Below, in pieces: positions 1 through 11,103 of a stretch of 64,000 nucleotides of DNA. Both the position numbers and the translations under genes were made by a program. How positions within the stretch are numbered: the stretch's first letter is position 1; each line of letters starts with the position of its first letter. This DNA is from Siphonodentalium dalli (lineage: Eukaryota > Mollusca > Scaphopoda > Gadilida > Siphonodentaliidae). The notes beneath the pieces were generated by a model, which was not told the DNA's origin, ran no database searches, and saw only the letters and a program-made list of their open reading frames with translations. The stretch covers positions 210,656,151-210,720,150 of the forward strand of contig CP136065.1 of the NCBI GenBank assembly GCA_032622095.1. The letters are read 5' to 3'.

Positions 1-391
1 TCTTTGGCTTTGGGGGTAAAAAATATTTGATTCGAGTCGAGGAACCCATCAAACAAAGCTCAGAGTTATTAGATATTGATTTTTCAAATTTGTTATGTTC
101 TCGAGATCTGTACTAATAACTGCCGTAATCTGCTCTGGATGTGTACTCCAAATCTATTCAAACAGACAAGGATGAATAACTCTAAAATCAAGTGGTAATT
201 TTAACGCAATTTTGATTGAGTTCTGGGCCAGATAGTATTCCCGATAATGAAAAATAATAGATTTCTAAAATCGATATCTAACAAATCTGAGCTTTGATGG
301 GTGACTTCCTCGACTCGAATCAAATATTTTTGACCCCCGAAGCCATTGAAATAGTAATTGAGAGGAGTTTTATCGGGTTGAGTACCTTTAA
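1..391. mobile_element. TTAA-bounded MITE, right part ('AAAGGTACTCAATC' family)
   Basis: The element is truncated by the window edge and ends in GAGTACCTTTAA at 380-391. A palindromic inner end pairs the start (GGGGGTAAAAAATATTTGA at about 13-31) with its inverted copy at about 318-336. Two other copies lie at 2226-2670 and 52629-52991. Confidence 0.7.
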
Positions 392-764
392 GCTAAACAA
401 ATTCCAAACCAAATTTCCAAACAAAAGCTGTCCTACACATGAGTGATCATGAGTGACAAATCCATACACATACCTATATATGCGAAACGAAGACATTGTC
501 ATATCAAAATCACCAAAGATACAAAGCATTAAATAAGTTATACAAGTAACCACTCCAATAAATCCTTGTCACGCGGCATGAGTCATAGTAATTAGTATAT
601 AATAGAAATCAAACTTGGAGCTATGAACAGCATAATATTAAGCTGCAAAGCATTCATGAAAAATAGTGTGAATATACCCCACCCTCCATGCCACCCCCAC
701 CTATTAGCATGGTCCCTTATTACATCTCACTATGAAGTGCACTTTGTACAGGAACACCATTTTA

Positions 765-1430
765 GCTCACCTGAGACGAAGTCTCCGGTGGAGCTATAGT
801 CATCACTCCTCGTCCGTAGTCCATCCGTCAAGAATCATCTTCTCCTCCAGAACTGTAAGACGGAATGGGTTCATATTTGGTGCGGATGTTCCTTAGATGA
901 ATCACATTCAGTTTTGTTCAAATGAGGTCACCCGGTCAAATACTTGCGAAGCTAGGACCATAACTCTTTCCCACCATTGTAATTCTTACAACGACTTCTC
1001 AAATTTCATTGGGCCGAATGGGTTCATATTTGGTACAAAGGGTCCTTGGGGGACTGTGATTCAGATTTGTTCAAATGAGGTCACTGGGTCGAATGTGGGT
1101 TAAATTTTGGTTAAATTTTTATTTTTGGAATTTTCACCTTGCTCAATTTAACAAACAAAAAATTATTTTTTAAACATGTTATAAAATTTGAAAAAAGTGA
1201 CACCATTATAACATCTGCAGAGTTATGAAACTTTAATCTTTAATGAAATTACAGAAATATTCCATTACCCATCCCCCCTCCCACGTGGCCCAGACCCACC
1301 CCCCCCCCCCCACCCTGCACCCAACCAACATCCCTTCCAACCGATATAATCTCCAACTTCCAACTTTAATACCTGTAGATATATCTCTGCAGACACAGAC
1401 AGACACAGGTCATTAATCTAGATTAAAATA
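765..1430 (+). repeat. Hairpin-headed repeat (GAGCTCACCTGAGACGAAG family), copy 1
   Basis: The head is a short hairpin (AGCTCACCTGAGACGAAGTC pairing with CCGGTGGAGCT) followed by CGTCCGTAGTCCATCCGTC. Repeated modules such as TCAGATTTGTTCAAATGAGG follow. The 3' part is AT-rich and then has a 13-C tract at 1299-1311. A second copy lies at about 2815. Its class is not established; it resembles the other hairpin-headed repeats in this window. Confidence 0.6.
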
Positions 1431-1485
1431 ATATATGTCATCTGGCAGCTTGTGTAAACAACACTGCTAGAAAATTTAAACAAAT

Positions 1486-1906
1486 TGCCTGAATATAGTA
1501 TGTCTGACATTTGCAGAATGAGGTCCCCAGAGGGTGAATTTAGTGTTGTTACCCCGTACAGCAGGCTAACATCACCAAAATACACAATCCAGGGACCTAT
1601 TTCTGCTTAGGCATCATATTCTGGGAAGTATCTTAAGTATCAAATTGAAATTTTGTTTTAGTTACTTTTTCCCTTCTGTTCAGTTTCTATGTCCCCCTAA
1701 TTTGCAGAAGATAAAATGCATAATTGAGGTGCTCAATGGGTGTGCATTACAAACTTAAACTGTAGAACTTCAATCTGTTCCTAGGTTTCCCATGGCTGTT
1801 GAGGCCTAATCAGACTGAGGGTGAATCTGGTGATGCTAGCCCATCATTAAATTCACCTTTTGGGGACCTCATTCTGCAAATGTCAGACACAATATATTCA
1901 GACTTG
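1486..1906. mobile_element. hAT-like double-hairpin MITE (GCAGAATGAGGTCCCC family), copy 1
   Basis: The left end TGTCTGACATTTGCAGAATG and right end CATTCTGCAAATGTCAGACA are inverted. A GGGTGAATTTAGTG-type hairpin arm lies at each side, with a ~240-bp spacer between. This copy is diverged and has no clean target duplication. Confidence 0.75.
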
Positions 1907-2225
1907 GCTGGCATATTATTTTAAGCTACATAAATGCATGCTATCAAAATTTATTTGAGGCATTTTAAATTCAGACATCTTGAGATTAATTGAAAATGAT
2001 CCATTATCTGGGTGATATAGAATTGGCCCATCACTGCCATCAGTCGCCATACACTTGGTCTCTCAGATTAAATAAACAATAAATTAGAATTCATTCTGCT
2101 AGTGGGCAGCCGGGGATTACTGTAATTGTATGTGCCAGCTGTGGTATTTGTTTATCAACACATTTGAAATATTAGCATTGTATCTATGATACATTCAAGT
2201 GACATTCTGGGTACAGTTCCATCAT

Positions 2226-2670
2226 TTAAAGGTACTCAATCCGAATTAACGCTCGCAAATTACTATTTCCTTGGCTTTGGGGGTAAAAAATATTTGATTC
2301 GAGTCGAGGAACCCACCCATCAAAGCTAGGAGTGATCAGATATCGATGTTTGAAATCTATTATTTTAATTTTAAGTAGCCCAGTAAACTATCGACGAGAA
2401 GAACTTGTCTGACCAGATAGCGGATGAAGATCGATAACTCTAAAATCCAGTAGCTTTTTTGTGTCAGATATTTGACAACTGGTAAAATTTCGTTGAACAA
2501 AACGTTGATAAATAACAGGTTTTTGGCAATTTTATACTATAGTTGACTGTGGTTAGCATTATTTTTGGGCAATTAATCGATGCTGATAACTGAAGTGGCA
2601 TTTCAAAAAATGTAGTTGTTGTTGGAATCTGATGATATGGGGACCGTCGAATCAGATTGAGTACCTTTAA
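2226..2670. mobile_element. TTAA-bounded MITE, complete copy ('AAAGGTACTCAATC' family)
   Basis: It starts TTAAAGGTACTCAATC and ends GATTGAGTACCTTTAA, so the terminal inverted repeats and TTAA at both borders are intact. It has no coding capacity. TTAA borders suggest piggyBac-type mobilisation, but the TIR starts AGG rather than the usual CCY, so superfamily assignment is tentative. Confidence 0.75.
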
Positions 2671-2679
2671 TGGGATACA

Positions 2680-3250
2680 TGTATTAACCCTGTCACCAAT
2701 TTTATGCTTTTGTGATATTTTTAATTTAATTTCTCAGATTCTATCTCCAGGTTTATAATGATAATAATCCACCTTTACTTGCATGGATTTTGTTTCTAAG
2801 ACTGGTGACATCTTTTTGAGCTCACCTGAGACGAAGTCTCCAGTGGAGCAAAAGTCATCACTCGTCGTCCGTCCATCAACAATTCTTTGAACATCTTCTT
2901 CTCCAGATCCATAGGACCGAATGAGTTCATAATTGGTGTGGATGTTCCCTAGGTGACTGGTATTCAGATTTGTTCAAATGAGGTCACTGGGTCAATTAGT
3001 TCTGAAGCCAGGGCCATTACTCTTTCCCTCCATATTAATTCTTAAAACGACATCTTCTCAAGTGGCATCAGGCCGAATGATTTGGTTTACTGGGGTTCAG
3101 ATTTGTTAAAATGGGGTCACTGGGGCATAAATGGGCAGGTCAATATCTTTAAAAAAAAACAATTTTTAGATTTAAGTTTTTAGATTTAACTCCTTTTGCT
3201 AAATTTAAAAAAACCAGTAAATTTTACTTCTTGCTCAATTTTATAAATTT
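2680..3250 (+). repeat. Hairpin-headed repeat, copy 2, preceded by one ~130-bp module
   Basis: At 2815 the same head as at 765 appears (GAGCTCACCTGAGACGAAG), again followed by CGTCCGTCCATCA. The stretch at about 2690-2810 resembles the degenerate ~150-bp modules at 11.7-13.4 kb (shared phrases: ATTAACCCT..., GGTTTATAATGATAATAATC, TTGCATGGATTTTG). This links the repeat families. Confidence 0.5.
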
Positions 3251-3623
3251 TTTTTTTATATATAAATGTTTTTTTCAATTAAAATTTTGAAAAATAAATT
3301 ATGTTTTAACAACATACTGACTATTGTAGTCTTCAGAGTCCCAGTCTTCTCCGTCTTTACAGTCTGTTGAGCGACCCCACAGTCATTGACTGTCTTGTTC
3401 TTCTCCATAAACTGCACCCCTAGTATAAGTATGAAGTGAGCCAAACGCTAAGACCACCGGTAATAGGGGACCCCAGTATATTATGTGGGCCCTTCCATAT
3501 CAACACGCTTTGTTTCAATGGGGTCCTGTTGTGTGTATATGTATAACAATGTCATTGATTATCTAATAAACTTTATTGAACTTGACAGTCAGCCTTGCCC
3601 TTGCATCAAACTCTTTCGCCTAC

Positions 3624-3739
3624 GCCACTGACGCGCACCTGCCCCGACAGGGGGCGCTCATCAAGTCCATTCAAAGCCGGAAACGCCGCCTCGTTTTCAA
3701 TGTAAATATTATCAAACGTGACACAATTTCCGATTAAAG
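3624..3739 (+). promoter_or_regulatory. Candidate CpG-rich non-coding first exon or promoter
   Basis: This short unique GC- and CpG-rich stretch stands out from its AT-rich surroundings. It ends in a strong donor-like junction, AAAG|GTAAGA at 3739/3740. It contains no long ORF. It could be the 5' UTR exon of the RAPGEF gene, 18.7 kb upstream, spliced to the acceptor-like GTGACAG before 22458. The adjacent GCCTACGCCACTG at about 3608-3620 resembles a transposon end, so a repeat origin is also possible. This is an inference from composition and one splice motif only. Confidence 0.2.
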
Positions 3740-3977
3740 GTAAGATTTCAACTGAAACAATTGTCATTAAGTGATATAAATTGTTTAACCGCTTAGATTA
3801 TGCTGTTTTAATTATCGAAATAGTTGTTGCAGACGTGATATGTGAATGTTAAACAAAATCCGAGGTGTTTTGAAGTGTTCAAATTCTATTTCAAAATTTC
3901 GTTTCTCTGTTTTTCTCATGATTTTATCAGATCAATGAAACCTCCAAATACTGTTGTTGACAGACGAATCTTGTATG

Positions 3978-4102
3978 CAGTGATGCCAGAAGAACCAAAG
4001 GGCAAGGGGGCAAACCAATCAGGTGGGCATTTTTCGGGTGCACATGCACTGGTCTCCCCACCCCCCCCCCCCCACGCAATCCACACTTCTCAGGTGTCCC
4101 TA
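3978..4102. mobile_element. Short hAT-like MITE (CAGTGATGCCAGAAG...) with near-exact 8-bp duplication
   Basis: The flanks are CTTGTATG (3970-3977) and CTTGTAAG (4103-4110), 7 of 8 identical. The interior includes AAAGGGCAAGGGGGCAAACC and a 14-C tract. It is the same family as 45063-45196, which shares GGGCAAGGxGGxCAAACCAxTCAGG. Confidence 0.75.
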
Positions 4103-4139
4103 CTTGTAAGTTGTATACAATCTTCTACATTTGAGTAGT

Positions 4140-4640
4140 GGAAGTCGGTAGCCAAGAGGTAGCGTACTATGGGAGGCCAAATTCACATTTAATAATGAAT
4201 TACGCTTAAGCGCAATTGATTGAAGCACAATTGATTGCGCTTAAGCGCAAATACCACATATTGTGCTTAAGCACAAATAGGGCATTTATGCTTAAGCATA
4301 ATGTATTGCGCTTAAGCTCAATTAATTGCGCTTAATCGTAATTGTGACTACTATCTAACCTACCCCATAAACTATTGGCATGACCTGGTGTATCACCTAG
4401 CAACACAAGAGGAGCATGGGGCTAATTTTAGACTGTTTTAATTAGCCTAGTACTCAATTTTGTCTTCAATTAGCCGCGTTATTAAATATTTTATGTGAAT
4501 TTGGCTTTCATAGCGTACTGGTCTCTCGTGCTAGCGGACCGTGGATCGCAACCTGGTCAGGGTATACTCAATAATTATACTGACAAAATCAGAACTCCAT
4601 CGGACACCAAGATTGTCAGGCTTAAAAGCATTCGCCATCA
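4140..4640 (+). mobile_element. tRNA-derived SINE, split by a MITE
   Basis: An A-box-like GTAGCCAAGAGGTAGCGTA (4148-4166) is separated from a B-box-like GTGGATCGCAACC (about 4541-4553) by the insertion at 4169-4510. Skipping the insertion gives normal tRNA A-to-B spacing. The 3' boundary is uncertain. Confidence 0.6.
4169..4510. mobile_element. MITE with 9-bp target duplication and CTTAAG palindrome array
   Basis: The flanks TAGCGTACT at 4160-4168 and 4511-4519 are exact. The inner ends GGCCAAATTCACAT and ATGTGAATTTGGC are inverted. The interior at about 4200-4345 repeats GCGCTTAAGCGCAA-like palindromes about six times. It lies within the A/B-box interval of a SINE. The superfamily is uncertain. 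Confidence 0.8.
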
Positions 4641-4734
4641 CTGCATGAATAAAGATTTGAATGCAAAATGTCGACTCCCCCCCCTCCCCCATTACAACAT
4701 TTGTCCAGGTATGTTGTCGTGGGTGCAGTATACT

Positions 4735-4830
4735 GTCCTAGGATCCGGGCCAGCTCGTCCCAGGGCCCACTCGGTCCAGACGGTTTTTGGGACGAGCTGG
4801 CCCGGCTTTTGTGGCAGAGTGGGCCCGGGA
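4735..4830. repeat. GC-rich hairpin (GGGCCAGCTCGTCCC...)
   Basis: GGGCCAGCTCGTCCCAGGGCC (about 4748-4768) pairs with GGGACGAGCTGGCCC (about 4789-4803). A related CCCGGGCCGAGCTGGCCCG occurs at about 5414-5432, so this is a dispersed repeat end rather than a gene. The surrounding ORF at 4495-4863 has no recognisable protein. Confidence 0.5.
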
Positions 4831-5129
4831 ATTAAATTTGTGGATATGAATTTCTTAAGTTAAGATTATGATATATTTCAGGATGTTGTCTATCAATTTT
4901 GACATTTTGATTACTTTAGCAGTTTAAAATTAGGCATGTTTGTTTACAAAGATAATAGCCACTAATCACGTTAGTCGATTTGAACGAGAAACTGGCAAAT
5001 TCATGAATAAACAATATATTGTACTGTTTTCACATTCTGAATAAATTTCTCTGATTCTCTATGAGTTCAATCGTCTCACTATCACTGGGTTAATTTTGGG
5101 AGAAGCCATCATTGTCCCCACTCCTATCA

Positions 5130-5248
5130 AAACAATATAAGTGGGTTGTTTACACAGTAACCAGTCACGGTCGGCTCATCACAGTTTGTCACACCTCACA
5201 CTTCGACCAGAGGGTGAGATGGCTTCAGACCGTGTGACAGAACTTGTG
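5130..5248 (+). other. Candidate TATA-linked first exon with a short coding start
   Basis: A TATA-like ATATAAG at about 5134-5140 lies about 80 bp before an ATG (5219) in good context (GAGATGG). The ATG opens ten codons (MASDRVTELV) up to a donor-like GTG|GTATGA at 5249, in phase 0. The region is not obviously repetitive. Phase 0 would be compatible with the RAPGEF exon at 32602, but no protein homology supports the ten residues. Without splicing the frame closes after one more codon, at the TGA. Low confidence. Confidence 0.15.
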
Positions 5249-5483
5249 GTATGAACTTGTATACTGAATCAATTGATACAGATCAAGAAGCCAGCGCAGT
5301 TCCTTGTTTTTAGCCAACTAAATTATCATAAACACAACTATCCAATCTACATGTACCTCCCGACAACCCTTTGGCTTAGAGAGAGAGAGAGAAATCCCTT
5401 GGACCAAGTCAGCCCGGGCCGAGCTGGCCCGTTTCCACTGTCCTATCTGGCATGCCTAAAACACTCTTAAAAGATATTTGCCT

Positions 5484-6742
5484 TAGGCCTAAAAAAAAAC
5501 AAGACGTTTGTTTCCACTAACGAGCTGAAATAGGTAGGTACCTGTAGGCTTTTTTTTTTTTGTTAACTTTTTTTTTTTCAGTATCTTTAAAAATAACTGT
5601 ATAATACTTGTCAATAACCCAAACTATGCACTTCTTAGCCCCAATCAGGTTAATCCAGATGACAGAGGAACTAGAAACTCCAATTCAATCTTACATATGC
5701 TTCAATATTTACATATATACTATTCTATATACTAATATAGTCTTTGATAATCCTAATATTTCCCATATGGTCTGGTGACAACTGGAGTCAGTCCAGCACC
5801 ACTGCACTGTTCACATATTGGAGTGACCGTCTTGTACCGATCTCTTAATGATGGCTTCACAACACCACCTTCTCCTCCGCATTCAGTGAAGGATCTACGT
5901 ATTTTTTGGGGACACCTGTTTTTGGCCAATGATATGCCAAAGGCATAACCTGAAGGCCTGAGCGGAGGAAGGTTTGGGAAAATCCATTGCATTTAGAGCT
6001 AATCTAGGGCTCTTTGAGTCAGTATTATGAATTTTACTGAGAGGTCAATTTGATCAAGTTTCTCAAGCATAACTTTGAATTTTTTTATATATGTATGGAT
6101 TGGAAATGCTTATAAGTTATTGTCAGATATATTTTGGTTCAATGGATTATGCTTATCCTGCTTAAAATGAGACTTACCATTATCACTCTAATTCATATAA
6201 TAGGCTATTTTATAAAATTCAAGTGAGACACATACATAATATACTATATGTAGTACAGAAACAATGTCTATTAAGTTAGTAATTACTATTTATAGTACTA
6301 ATCTCTATGTTAATTTTTCATTTGGTATTATGAGATCCCACCTGATAACCAGGTTGATTTGATCAAATTGTTAATGTTCCTGTACTGTATTTGATTGAAA
6401 TACTGAAGTCTGAAGGCTGAATGATAACAAACCTGAACTCAAACTATTTGAAGTTTTCACAGATGAAAGCTAGATAAAGCCAAACATACTTTACAATATG
6501 ATTCCAACTGTTAAACTTAAATCTTTTTGTAAACTTAAACTTCTTATGTCAATATATATAAATATATAAATGTTTTGCATCTTGTTATGGTATGAATTGG
6601 GACCTAAATTGAAAATAATTGTTTTGTTTTTTTTTGGTCCAATTTTTTTGTTTTTTTGCGATGGCAATAAAAAGTTTAGGGTCGGGGGTTTAAAATAGGG
6701 TCGGTCGGGTTAGCGGAAACAAACATCTTTTTTTTTAGGCCT
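5484..6742. mobile_element. ~1.26-kb inverted-repeat element (AAGGCCTAAAAAAAAA ends)
   Basis: The left end GGCCTAAAAAAAAACAAGAC followed by GTTTGTTTCCACTAAC is mirrored at the right by GTTAGCGGAAACAAACATC then TTTTTTTTTAGGCC. The right side also carries GGGTCGGTCGGG. The interior (5.6-6.6 kb) is AT-rich with no convincing protein. A related fragment (GACCTTTATTTTTTTGGCGCCGACCC) lies at about 24860. Target duplication and superfamily are unclear. Confidence 0.65.
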
Positions 6743-6884
6743 TATGCGGAAGAAGACATTAATGGCTGACCCATGTAGACCCCGCGGTGTATGCACGTTA
6801 AAACACACTACCTGTACTGGAGTCACCACAGGGTTATATTAAAGTTACTTGGCCGTGGTAGCACCTGGACCACTGCGTCTATAA

Positions 6885-6965
6885 CCAGAAGGTTCCTGCA
6901 CTGACATATCTGCAGATACATGCAGCTCAGTTGGTTAATGGGCCGACCTCTGAGCTAAGCTGTAA
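6885..6965 (+). repeat. tRNA-like SINE head remnant
   Basis: GCAGCTCAGTTGGTTAATGG (about 6920-6939) resembles a tRNA 5' half and A box. No B box is visible downstream, so this is only a fragment. Confidence 0.3.
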
Positions 6966-7103
6966 GTGTAGCAGCATATAATATTATGTTCAATCTTGAA
7001 ATAGTTTGTGATCAATGATCTGAAAACAATTTCAGAATAACATAAAAGAATGTCATACCCAACTAAAAATATACCGGTACTGGACAAATTTCTTACACTG
7101 CAC

Positions 7104-8083
7104 TAGTGTTGAAACGATTAATCGACTAGTCGAAATCGATGCGATTATTAAATTAGTCGATCCCGAAATCTGCTAGTCGACTAGTCGGGGGAAAAAGCAG
7201 TACCATGTGCTATCATGACAGCAGTGCCATTGCACGGCCATATTACCAGTATCATGTAATCTGTAACAGTTAACACATACCGGTATTAACTTCTTAAAGC
7301 CTTATTGCATTGTTCCTTTAACGATGCCACTGCCAGTCATGCAAGGGCGGTGAACTCCATGACCTGAACTGAACCCAATGTAAGAACGTGTAGGCGCAGT
7401 TTCTTTTATATTGATCATCAAAGACATGTTCAAAGTGTTGCTGCCGACTGAACACTGTCTAGTTCCATGGGACGTAATTGACCAGTGATAACTTCTCACT
7501 GTCGCACGTGTAATACTAGAGTAATGATGCAACAAAATGGCTTCAATGATATACAAAACATAATTTGCGACAAGTCAAGCTGGTAAAGCCAACTCAGTAA
7601 CTGAATAAATTCTAGATCATTCTTATACCCATACCCCCCCAACCCCCCACCCCCACGACACATGAGGTGCCAATTCAGAGAGACAATAGAACACACCCGA
7701 CATCTCGTTAGCGAGACTTACGAACGAGACTTGCCTATTTATTTCCAGGTTACCGGCGACAATTTTTGTTTAAATAAAATGTTTTTATTACCTGCATTCC
7801 CCAAACCGTGAGATTATATGGAGGTTGCAGGAGAGCCGGGTTTAATACATCAAATTGGGAGACTCACGGGCAAAACGGAGATTACATAGTTCACATGCTT
7901 TCCGTTTGAACGTTCTGACACAGAAGAGTTGGATACTCGAAACTGCAATGCCACATGGCCCATTTTATACGTCATATGGGCATAGAAACGGGAACTCTTA
8001 GAAGGGGTCCGACTAGTCGACTAGTAGTCGATTACCTCTGGCGACTAGTCGATTCCTTAAAATCGCTAATCATTTCAACACTA
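7104..8083. mobile_element. Non-autonomous hAT element, 980 bp, with exact 8-bp target duplication
   Basis: It begins TAGTGTTGAAACGATTAATC and ends GCTAATCATTTCAACACTA. CACTGCAC flanks it at 7096-7103 and 8084-8091. Subterminal CGACTAGTCG palindromes cluster at both ends (7130-7190 and 8008-8055). These ends match a widespread animal hAT type. The internal ORFs (7302-7696) do not resemble a transposase. Confidence 0.92.
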
Positions 8084-8439
8084 CACTGCACATCAATCGA
8101 TCTATCTAGAGCTATACTATCACATGCCCGGCCTACGGAGAAGGATCAAGTAGATCCATATTTTGAATTTGTCCAGGAATTTTTGCCGAACCCATGACTT
8201 CTTCCCCACGGTAGGGATCTTTATACTTTAACATGCACACATTGTTGCACATGGGACAGCCATTAGCATCGGCTCCCGATCCGGCGGTGTGCCAAGTGTA
8301 GTATCATCCCTGGTCATGACATTACAAAAGGAGCGGAAGTACGAAATTTGCCCAGTACATGTACATATTTTTCAAATTTTGTCTTGAGATTCTTTTTGCT
8401 TCTGGAATCATTCTCAGAGCACTGATCATGGCATTGATG

Positions 8440-8725
8440 ATTGATTCATGATGCCCATGGTACTGGGAATGAATATGGTGACAGAAAGTCTGACCGATAC
8501 TTTGTCGGATTTGAAACCTTGACGGTGCCAAATATGCAGCCCTCTTAATTCAGATTGTTTGGCTTCGGCAATCCGCTACGGCAACAGTATGCCATGGCCC
8601 AGTTTGCTTCAGCAAATTGCTTCGGCAATGCTGATTGCCGTAGCCAATTATGAAGGCTGAATATGTAACTCAGATGTCGGCTCACAAACCAACTGAGCTA
8701 TCTGCTCCTGTCACATTTATAATGT
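8440..8725 (-). mobile_element. tRNA-derived SINE on the minus strand, split by a MITE
   Basis: Reading the minus strand, AGATAGCTCAGTTGGTTTG (A box, about 8685-8703) is followed, after skipping the insertion at 8537-8659, by GGTTTCAAATCC (B box, about 8509-8520). The spacing is then normal for a tRNA-derived SINE. Its 3' extent is unknown. Confidence 0.6.
8537..8659. mobile_element. Small MITE (CAGCCCTC...) with 6-bp target duplication
   Basis: AATATG flanks both ends (8531-8536 and 8660-8665). It starts CAGCCCTCTTAATTC and ends GAAGGCTG, and inner GGCTTCGGCAATCCG and ATTGCCGTAGCC are inverted. Related ends occur at about 9022 and 9966 (CAGCC followed by AAATTAGCT). Confidence 0.65.
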
Positions 8726-8999
8726 CATGCATGACCAGAGATGTCACTACATGTATGCTAGTCACATCGTCGATAGTGATCGACCCTATGTACATGTAAA
8801 ATAGCTCCATAGATACCCATGTCCGTATGCAACATTGTGCACATGTTAAAGATCCAGACCTACCGATCAGAGAAGTCACTCTCACAGAATAGGCAAAATT
8901 CATGAATAAAAGAGTTTTTAAATTGGCCCCATGCAAAGACGACCCAAGATAATTCGGACCTATGAGTGACTGAAACATTTTTTTAAAGTTATTCTTAAT

Positions 9000-10310
9000 T
9001 TATATAGCCATAGATATCAACAGCCCTCGAAATTAGCTACAGCAAAAGGCAATGACGTGGACTTAGCCTATATAAAATTTTTATGGGATTTGGAAGCAAT
9101 GTTTTAGATGAAAAATGCAAATTCCAAGGACTGATATCAATAGGATAAAATATTACAATAAAACATAGGGCTTCTACATTAACAACTTTGTTGTATGTGA
9201 TGTATAACTTTTTTTTGCGCACCAGTAACTTTGCTGTTGCAGAGGGATCAACAATTTTGGCCTGAGAACGGAGTACCTGTAGTGGTACTAACACATTAAG
9301 CACAGACTTCACAATTAGCCTATATAAAAACCTTGTTTTTCTGAGACATTGGTATCTAATGGTTCCTTTGATCATATAAGATAAGATTTGATTTGAAATC
9401 ACACAAAAGTTCAATTCAATTTGATAAATTTTTTAACGATCCCGACCGGGAGACTAGTGCGAACTCTAAATATAATATACATGTAAATGAAAATGTCCTC
9501 AAAACATTTATATGAGGTTTGAATCGACAAAATAATTCTGCGTCGCGGGAGCCTACCATAAATCGTATTGTCAATCAAATTGAAGTTTCATTAATTTCCT
9601 ATCTAATATTACATCAATAGGGCCAAATTCTATGGAGTTGACTTCGCAAGGGGGCCGTCTTTATATTAAGGAGCCGACTTTGTTTAAAGTGACTAGTCTG
9701 TGGATTTGTGACAGGTGAGCGAATCTGGGTGCTGCTAACTTTCAGTGCAACTCCTTTTTTCTCTCTCGCTCCTGTTACATTGGGGGTTCTGAGCCTCAAG
9801 ACATATATAGAAGATGGAAGAGGACCTGGAGTGAGATTCACACATGTGTTTATTGTGTTGAACCTCTGGATCATGCCATGGATTTCTGCTCTGGCTGTAC
9901 ATGTAGAGATCATATTCCACCAAAACCTAGAAACTTTTCAAAGTTCTCACTGGAATCTTTAAATACAGCCTGCAAAATTAGCTTCGGCAAAAGGCAATGC
10001 TGTAGACAAAGCTGTAGAAACCAATTGATGTATAATTGTGTGCAATTCTAGACTCTAGAGCATCGCTGTAGAAGAAAAATTGCAAGGTTGATCTCTGTAA
10101 CAACAAAAAAATAATGCAGACCTGTATTATATTTCTTAGTCAATACTAGTTTCTGTTCGTTAAAAGGGAGTACTGGCAAACCAATTTTTAATGGGCATTT
10201 CCATGCAAATCTCCAGAGTAAAAGAAATGTACGAAGTACTGGTAGTTGTATGGGAACATAAGCAGGTACAGTACAGTAGTACCATATATCAATGAACAGC
10301 TGTGAGTCGC
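9000..10310. other. Mostly unassigned sequence with two MITE-end fragments
   Basis: Repeat ends CAGCCCTCGAAATTAGCTAC (9022) and CAGCCTGCAAAATTAGCTTC (9964) are followed by GGCAAAAGGCAATG-like sequence, matching the 8537 family. The rest, including overlapping ORFs of up to 125 codons on both strands, shows no recognisable protein. Confidence 0.4.
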
Positions 10311-10315
10311 GTCAT

Positions 10316-10386
10316 TTAACACGTTCACTGCTGACGCCCATTCAATTACATGCAAAAAGTAACTCAGTCGGCAGTGAACGTGTTAA
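10316..10386. mobile_element. 71-bp TTAA-bounded palindromic MITE
   Basis: TTAACACGTTCACTGC at the left is inverted at the right as CGGCAGTGAACGTGTTAA. TTAA borders suggest a much-reduced piggyBac-like element. Confidence 0.65.
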
Positions 10387-10631
10387 CTAAGCTTAGTGAA
10401 CAATTAATTCTCACTATCAATTTAATATTGAGATTTGTTTTCGGTAATTAAAAGACTTGATCTACCAGTGCTTTTGGTAAATTAATATTAATTAATAAGT
10501 AATCAAAATTGGTCACTCGACCTCCTCGGTATGTGGTTGTAAGCAACGGAATGAACACATGTAATTGGCGCACAAAAGTTGCCTGAATCATGTTCATGTA
10601 TTCTCAAGCTGAGACCTTCACTTACAGCCTT

Positions 10632-10712
10632 AACCACAGCAGAATTATGGGTAACTTTCCAGGATTTAGTCGGAAATAATGGCTTGTTGCCATTCATTGG
10701 AAAGCTCTCAAA
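10632..10712. mobile_element. Tc1-like palindromic MITE, left-arm fragment
   Basis: It carries ACAGCAGAATTATGGGTAAC through TGGAAAGCTCTC, which is the inner left arm of the CAGTAATGCCCTAA family. The terminus is missing. Confidence 0.8.
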
Positions 10713-10996
10713 AAGTTCCCAGGCATTGAACAAATATTTGGAGTGGCAGATATTCTGTGTGTGACCTGATCCAGTGTTGAAAAAAAAATTAACATGCGGA
10801 TGGGCTTGGTAAATGTTTAAGGACAAGGGGTGGGGTGTGGGTATTGTGGTTGTACAGCAATATTATCAATTTTTATGACTCCAGCAATAATTTAATTACC
10901 TCAACAACAAAAAATCACTTGGGATCCAGCTCTAGTGCATACATGTACATGTACCGGGTAGGACACATGGCAATTGTCAAACTTATATATTATAGC

Positions 10997-11103
10997 CGAG
11001 AGCTTTCCGATGAATGGCAACAAGCCATATTTCCGACTAAATCCTGAAAAGTTACCCATAATTCTGCCATGGTTAAGAAGTTGATTAATTAGAGCATTAC
11101 TGT
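10997..11103. mobile_element. Tc1-like palindromic MITE, right half
   Basis: It runs from GAGAGCTTTCCGATGAATGG to TTAGAGCATTACTG followed by TA. It may be the partner of the left-arm fragment at 10632-10712, or an independent half element. Confidence 0.8.

Noticed and set aside
3842-4138. A 98-codon ORF next to the candidate first exon
   Set aside because: Its second half lies in a short hAT-like MITE and a C tract (the PPPPP run), so it is not a credible protein.
9037-9414. A 125-codon minus-strand ORF
   Set aside because: No recognisable domain, and it starts within MITE-end sequence.
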